From Streptomyces sp. YIM 130001 (GTDB taxonomy: Bacteria > Actinomycetota > Actinomycetes > Streptomycetales > Streptomycetaceae), in the NCBI RefSeq assembly GCF_003574445.1, contig NZ_KZ984554.1, positions 63,503 to 127,502 on the forward strand: DNA of 64,000 bases, written 5' to 3'. The notes beneath the pieces are model-generated. The model saw only the letters and a program-made list of their open reading frames with translations. It searched no databases and was not told where the DNA came from. Shown in pieces: positions 60,203 to 64,000 of this stretch (within the stretch, counting starts at the first letter, position 1; each line of letters begins with the position of its first letter). The translations under genes and the position numbers were made by a program.

Positions 60203-60287
60203 AGGAATTCTTTCTCCACGTCTCGGAATGGGGCGGTGGATCCGGAAACGAACGGCGCCACCGCCGGGTGGCGTACGAAGCGGGGGG

Positions 60288-60536
60288 TCAGCCCTGGTGC
60301 TTCTGGATGTAGTCCGCGGCGTCGCCGACGGTCTTCAGGTTCTTGACGTCCTCGTCGGGGATCTTGACGTCGAAGCGCTCTTCGGCGGCGACGACGACCT
60401 CGACCATGGACAGCGAGTCGACGTCCAGGTCGTCGGTGAAGGACTTGTCCAGCTGGACGTCCTCGACCGGGATCCCGGCGATCTCGTTCACGATCTCGGC
60501 GAGACCGGCGACGATCTCTTCCTGGGTGGCGGCCAT
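60288..60536 (-). CDS. acpP: Acyl carrier protein of fatty acid synthesis
   Basis: 82 residues, highly acidic. Ser41 in DLDVDSLSMVE is the 4'-phosphopantetheine site. The four-helix ACP pattern is clear (LAEIVNEIAGI, VEVVVAAEERFDVKIPDEDVKNLKTV in part). AAGGAGCGCC lies about 6 bases before ATG 60536. It carries growing acyl chains between FabD, FabH and FabF encoded in the same operon. 68 bp separate it from fabH. Confidence 0.97.
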   Translation of the reverse strand: MAATQEEIVAGLAEIVNEIAGIPVEDVQLDKSFTDDLDVDSLSMVEVVVAAEERFDVKIPDEDVKNLKTVGDAADYIQKHQG

Positions 60537-60604
60537 TTTGGCGCTCCTTCGTATGTATCAGGTGGTTTGCGGCTGTTCCGACCGGATGATCCGGGCGGGG
60601 TCGC

Positions 60605-61636
60605 CTAGGGGAGGGTAACGACCGTCGCGGCGTAGACGAGACCCGCCCCGAAGCCGATGACGAGCGCGGTGTCGCCGCTCTTCGCCTCTCCGGTCGCCAG
60701 GAGTCGCTCCATCGCGAGTGGAATCGAGGCGGCCGAAGTGTTGCCGGTGGTCTCGATGTCACGGGCGACCGTGACGTGCTCCGGCAGCTTGAGGGTCTTC
60801 ACCATCGAGTCGATGATCCGCATATTGGCCTGGTGCGGGATGAAGACGTCCAGGTCTTCCGGGGTGATCCCGGCGGCGTCGAGGGCGCTCTGCGCCACCT
60901 TCGCCATCTCGAACACGGCCCAGCGGAACACCGCCTGGCCCTCCTGCGTGATCGCAGGGAACTTCACGTCGCCCTTGCTGTCGAGCGGCAGCTTCGACAC
61001 ATCGCCGACGCGGAAGTCGTTCCACGGCACGGTCTGCTTGATCGTGTCGGACTTGTCGCCCTCACTGCCCCAGACCGTCGGGCCGATCGCCGGCTCGGTG
61101 GCGGGACCGACGACGACGGCGCCCGCACCGTCACCGAACAGGAAGGCCGTCGCACGGTCCTCCAGGTCGGTCAGGTCGCTGAGCCGCTCCACACCGATCA
61201 CCAGGACGTGCTCCGCGCTGCCCTCGACGACCATGCCCTTGGCCAGAGTCAGTCCGTAGCCGAAGCCCGCGCAGCCGGCGGAGATGTCGAACGCCGCGGC
61301 CTTGTCGGTGCCGAGCTGATCGGCGATGTACGTGGCGATGGCCGGGGTCTGCTGGAAGTGCGACACGGTCGACACGACCACCGCACCGATCTGCTCCGCG
61401 GTGATCCCGGCGTCGGCGATCGCCTTGCCCGAGGCCTCGATGGACATCGCGGCCACCGTCTCCTCGTCCGAGGCCCAGTGCCGGGTGGCGATGCCGGAGC
61501 GGGAGCGGATCCACTCGTCGGACGAGTCGATCGTCTCGAGAATGACCTCGTTGGGCACCACCCGTGTGGGGCGGTAGCCGCCGACACCCATGATGCGTGC
61601 GTACGGGGCGCCCTTGCTCGGCTTGATCTTCGACAT
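60605..61636 (-). CDS. fabH: Beta-ketoacyl-ACP synthase III
   Basis: 343 residues from ATG 61636, with AAGGAG 10 bases upstream. KAS III triad Cys122 (DISAGCAGFGYG), His268 (FIPHQANMRI) and Asn299 (TTGNTSAAS). It starts fatty acid synthesis by condensing an acyl-CoA (in Streptomyces often branched) with malonyl-ACP. Second gene of the fab operon, 17 bp after fabD. Confidence 0.97.
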   Translation of the reverse strand: MSKIKPSKGAPYARIMGVGGYRPTRVVPNEVILETIDSSDEWIRSRSGIATRHWASDEETVAAMSIEASGKAIADAGITAEQIGAVVVSTVSHFQQTPAIATYIADQLGTDKAAAFDISAGCAGFGYGLTLAKGMVVEGSAEHVLVIGVERLSDLTDLEDRATAFLFGDGAGAVVVGPATEPAIGPTVWGSEGDKSDTIKQTVPWNDFRVGDVSKLPLDSKGDVKFPAITQEGQAVFRWAVFEMAKVAQSALDAAGITPEDLDVFIPHQANMRIIDSMVKTLKLPEHVTVARDIETTGNTSAASIPLAMERLLATGEAKSGDTALVIGFGAGLVYAATVVTLP

Positions 61637-61653
61637 GCTCTCGAGGCTCCTTC

Positions 61654-62580
61654 TCAGGCCGCGGCGGAGGTGTGCTCGGCAGCGAGCTCGCGGGCCGCGT
61701 CGAGGTCGTCGGGGGTCTTCAGAGCAAGGGTCTTGACCCCGGGCAGGGCGCGCTTGGCCAGACCGGTCAGGGTGCCGCCGGGGCACACCTCGATCAGCGC
61801 GGTGACGCCGAGCTCCTTGAACCGTTCCATGCACAGGTCCCAGCGGACCGGGTTCGCCACCTGACCGATCAGGCGGGCCACCACCTCGTCGCCGGCGGCC
61901 ACGGCGGCACCGTCCTTGTTCGACACATAGGTGACCGTGGGGGCGACCGGGGTGAGGTTCTGCGCGGCGGCCCGGAGGACGTCGAGCGCGGGCGCCATGT
62001 GCGAGGTGTGGAACGCGCCCGCCACCTTCAGCGGCACCACCCGGCGTACGCCCTCCGGCTTGTCCTCGGCGAGCGCGGCGAGCTGCTCGACGGTGCCTGC
62101 GGCCACGATCTGACCCGCGCCGTTCACGTTCGCCGGCGTCAGGCCGAGCTTCTCCAGATGCGGTACGACCACGTCCTGCTCTCCGCCCAGCAGGGCCGAC
62201 ATGCCGGTCTCGGTGACCGCGGCGGCGTCCGCCATGGCCAGACCGCGGGCCCGTACGAGACGCAGGGCCGCGGTGTCGTCGAGGACACCGGCCAGCGCGG
62301 ACGCGGCGTACTCGCCGACGCTGTGACCGGCCACGGCGTCCGGCGTCACGTCGAGCGCCCGCGCGGACAGCAGCGCGGAGGCGACGAGCAGCGGTTGCGC
62401 CACGGCGGTGTCACGGATCGCGTCCGCGTCCGCCTCGGTCCCGTAGTGGGCGAGGTCGAGGTCGGTGGCGTCCGACCAGGCCGCGACGCGGTCGGCGGCG
62501 CCCGGGAGTTCGAGCCATGGAGTCAGGAAGCCGGGCGTCTGTGCGCCTTGGCCGGGAGCGACGAGTACGAGCACTCTCAC
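61654..62580 (-). CDS. fabD: Malonyl-CoA:ACP transacylase
   Basis: 308 residues from GTG 62580; GTG 62574 is an alternative. VLVAPGQGAQTPG at the start, active-site Ser87 in VAGHSVGEYAAS and His191 in GAFHTSHM. It loads malonyl groups on ACP for fatty acid synthesis and, in Streptomyces, also serves some polyketide synthases. First gene of the operon, 83 bp downstream of fasR on the same strand. Malonyl-CoA may also come from the MatB-like enzyme in this window. The ribosome site is a modest AGAGAGAG. Confidence 0.96.
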   Translation of the reverse strand: MRVLVLVAPGQGAQTPGFLTPWLELPGAADRVAAWSDATDLDLAHYGTEADADAIRDTAVAQPLLVASALLSARALDVTPDAVAGHSVGEYAASALAGVLDDTAALRLVRARGLAMADAAAVTETGMSALLGGEQDVVVPHLEKLGLTPANVNGAGQIVAAGTVEQLAALAEDKPEGVRRVVPLKVAGAFHTSHMAPALDVLRAAAQNLTPVAPTVTYVSNKDGAAVAAGDEVVARLIGQVANPVRWDLCMERFKELGVTALIEVCPGGTLTGLAKRALPGVKTLALKTPDDLDAARELAAEHTSAAA

Positions 62581-62663
62581 ACTCTCTCTTGTGGACGGTC
62601 CGCACCGCCCGTGGGGACAGGGACGAAGAACTGTCGGGGTAATTGTTCACCCTCGACAAAAGT
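62581..62663. promoter_or_regulatory. fasR-fabD intergenic region, probable FasR-controlled promoter
   Basis: 83 bp. On the minus strand TTGTCG is followed 18 bp later by GACAGT, a possible promoter. GAAC and GTTC half-sites flank AATTACCCCGACA as an inverted pair. In S. coelicolor FasR activates fabDHPF, from published work I recall; the exact site is not confirmed here. Confidence 0.45.
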
Positions 62664-63857
62664 CTAGGCTTGCGGATCTCCGTCTACCAGGCGCCCCAGG
62701 ATCAGCGCGATCCGCAGCGTGAAGGCCGAGCGGACGTCCGACGGGGACCAGCCGGTGACGTCAGTCACACGTCGCAGCCGGTAGCGCACGGTGTTGGGGT
62801 GCACAAAGAGCATGCGTGCGGCGCCCTCGAGGCTGCTCGCCTGCTCCAGATAGACACTCAGAGTCTCCAGGAGCGCGGAGCCGGCCTCCTCCAGCGGTCT
62901 GTAGATCTCCTCCACCAATTGGTCACGTGCCGCCGGATCGGAGGCGATGGCACGCTCCGGCAGGAGATCGTCCGCGAGAACCGGACGGGGAGCGTCCTGC
63001 CATGCGGAACAGGCCTTGAGACCGGCGGCCGCGGCCTGCGCGGAACGGGTCGCCGCGAGCAGGTCGGGGACGACCGGCCCGGCCACCACGGCACCGGCCG
63101 CGAACGGACCGATCAGGCTCTTGGCGACGCCGAGCGGGTTGTCACTGCCGCCCGCGATGACGACCAGGCGGGTGCCCAGTACGCCGGTGAGGACCTGCAG
63201 CTTGGCGTGCCGGGCCGCGCGCCGGATGGCTTCCACGGTGAGTTCGCTGTCGCCGTCGGGGGCGGTGCCGAGCACGACGCAGACGTGTTCGGGGGAGTTC
63301 CAGCCGAGTGCCGCGGCGCGGGAGACGGCGCCCTCGTCGGCCTCTCCGGACAGCACCGCGTTCACCACGAGGGACTCGAGGCGGGCGTCCCAGGCGCCGC
63401 GTGCCTCGGCGGCCTGCGCGTACACCTGCGCGGTCGCGAAGGCGATCTCCCGGGCGTACACGAGCAGGGCCTCACGCAGCACACGCTCGTCGCCGGGGGC
63501 GGCGACCTCGTCGATCGCGGACTCCATCACCTCGATGGTCGTGCGCACCATCTCCACGGTCTGGCGCAGCGTGATCGCGCGGGTCAACTCGCGCGGCGCG
63601 GTGCCGAACACATCGGTGGAGATGGCCTGCGGGGCGTCCGGGCGCCGGAACCATTCGGTGAACGCGGCGATGCCCGCCTGGGCGACCAAACCGATCCACG
63701 ACCGGTTCTCCGGCGGCATCGCCCGGTACCAGGGCAGCGTCTCGTCCATCCGCGCGATGGCCTGAGCGGCCAGACTGCCGGACGACTGCTCGAGCCTCTT
63801 CAGGGTCGCGGAGTGCTGGTGGGCGGGCGGCGGCTGCGACGATTCGGGTTGGGGCAC
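62664..63857 (-). CDS. fasR: PucR-type activator of the fab operon
   Basis: 397 residues from GTG 63857. The C-terminal HTH_30 domain has SSLEGAARMLFVHPNTVRYRL and RRVTDVTGWSPSD; the N-terminal part is helical (LAAQAIARMDETLPWYRAMP) with a conserved WFRRPDAPQAI segment. In Streptomyces FasR is the regulator directly upstream of fabD and activates fabD-fabH-acpP-fabF, coupling fatty acid and polyketide supply. The GTG lies 6 bases after a CAGTCT box, so it may be leaderless. Confidence 0.93.
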   Translation of the reverse strand: MPQPESSQPPPAHQHSATLKRLEQSSGSLAAQAIARMDETLPWYRAMPPENRSWIGLVAQAGIAAFTEWFRRPDAPQAISTDVFGTAPRELTRAITLRQTVEMVRTTIEVMESAIDEVAAPGDERVLREALLVYAREIAFATAQVYAQAAEARGAWDARLESLVVNAVLSGEADEGAVSRAAALGWNSPEHVCVVLGTAPDGDSELTVEAIRRAARHAKLQVLTGVLGTRLVVIAGGSDNPLGVAKSLIGPFAAGAVVAGPVVPDLLAATRSAQAAAAGLKACSAWQDAPRPVLADDLLPERAIASDPAARDQLVEEIYRPLEEAGSALLETLSVYLEQASSLEGAARMLFVHPNTVRYRLRRVTDVTGWSPSDVRSAFTLRIALILGRLVDGDPQA

Positions 63858-63863
63858 GGGACA

Positions 63864-63869
63864 AGACTG
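63864..63869 (-). promoter_or_regulatory. -10 box candidate for leaderless fasR
   Basis: CAGTCT on the minus strand ends 6 bases before the fasR GTG, matching the layout of other starts in this window. Confidence 0.45.
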
Positions 63870-63976
63870 CCTTATCGGGACGACGGCACGAGAGGCCGGG
63901 GCCGAGCGTGTGTTCCCCCGGGTCCAGCCCGCGGACGCGGCACCCGCGCGGCACGGGCACCCGTACCGTGGGACGG

Positions 63977-64000
63977 GTGATGGAAGTCCGCCGCTCCCGT
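63977..64000 (+). CDS. Probable 5' end of a divergent gene (leaves window)
   Basis: GTG 63977 and ATG 63980 open a frame reading M-E-V-R-R-S-R to the right edge. TACCGT (63964-63969) lies 7 bases before the GTG, so it would be leaderless like many genes here. Only eight codons are visible, so no product can be named. Confidence 0.35.

Overview
The window is chromosomal DNA of a Streptomyces (high-GC actinomycete). Grounds: very high GC with third-position bias, GTG starts, GGAGG-type ribosome sites, many probable leaderless starts, and marker genes: a primary-type sigma factor next to dnaG, an Mbl/MreB homologue, and a PucR-type regulator beside fabD-fabH-acpP-fabF. From memory, the order (nitrate reductase, dnaG/hrdA-type sigma, paired ABC exporters, mbl, malonate genes, AftD-like gene, fab operon) resembles the core chromosome of S. 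coelicolor. I see no phage, IS element, CRISPR array or biosynthetic megacluster.

0-16 kb: 5' end of an assimilatory nitrate reductase, a SanA-like membrane protein, a HAD hydrolase, a sirohydrochlorin/cobalt chelatase, a dGTPase-like HD hydrolase, a ferredoxin-reductase-type flavoprotein, dnaG and an HrdA-type sigma factor. A strong shared terminator separates these from a convergent ABC-exporter pair, followed by a xylulokinase and a YtxH-like protein. Three tRNA genes (two Asn, one CAU) follow at 15.8-16.3 kb.

16-30 kb: a membrane-anchored EEP-fold enzyme, a tandem pair of small secreted proteins, a GntR/FCD regulator, a 0.9 kb stretch without a credible gene, an NCS1 hydantoin/allantoin-type permease with an Asp/Glu-racemase-family enzyme, an ArsR regulator, a SulP transporter, an AlkZ-type winged-helix protein, an mbl operon (mbl, a small membrane protein and a sensor kinase with a decayed ATPase domain), and an MFS exporter. 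A 19-residue peptide gene with its own ribosome site and terminator lies at 30.6 kb.

30.9-36.3 kb: malonate module: matC-like carrier, matB-like malonyl-CoA synthetase and a fused acyl-CoA carboxyltransferase on the minus strand, with a divergent GntR regulator and two TGGC-N3-GCCA operator candidates between matC and the regulator.

36.3-49.8 kb: a mostly co-directional envelope-glycan locus on the minus strand: DUF3068 protein, GT4 glycosyltransferase, methyltransferase, a 1494-residue AftD-like arabinofuranosyltransferase, a condensation-fold acyltransferase, a second methyltransferase, a DMT transporter, Trm112-like protein, FkbM methyltransferase and an unknown protein. A DUF2613-like peptide lies just beyond. 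This is the most interesting block, because it looks like a mycobacterial arabinan-type neighbourhood in a genus not known for arabinogalactan.

49.8-64 kb: PucR-type regulator, MarR regulator divergent from a CurA-like reductase and an Ohr peroxidase, a large secreted M14 carboxypeptidase, an EI24-like membrane protein, an SGNH lipoprotein, a DUF3145 protein, and the type II fatty acid operon fabD-fabH-acpP-fabF with fasR upstream. The window ends at the probable start of a divergent gene.
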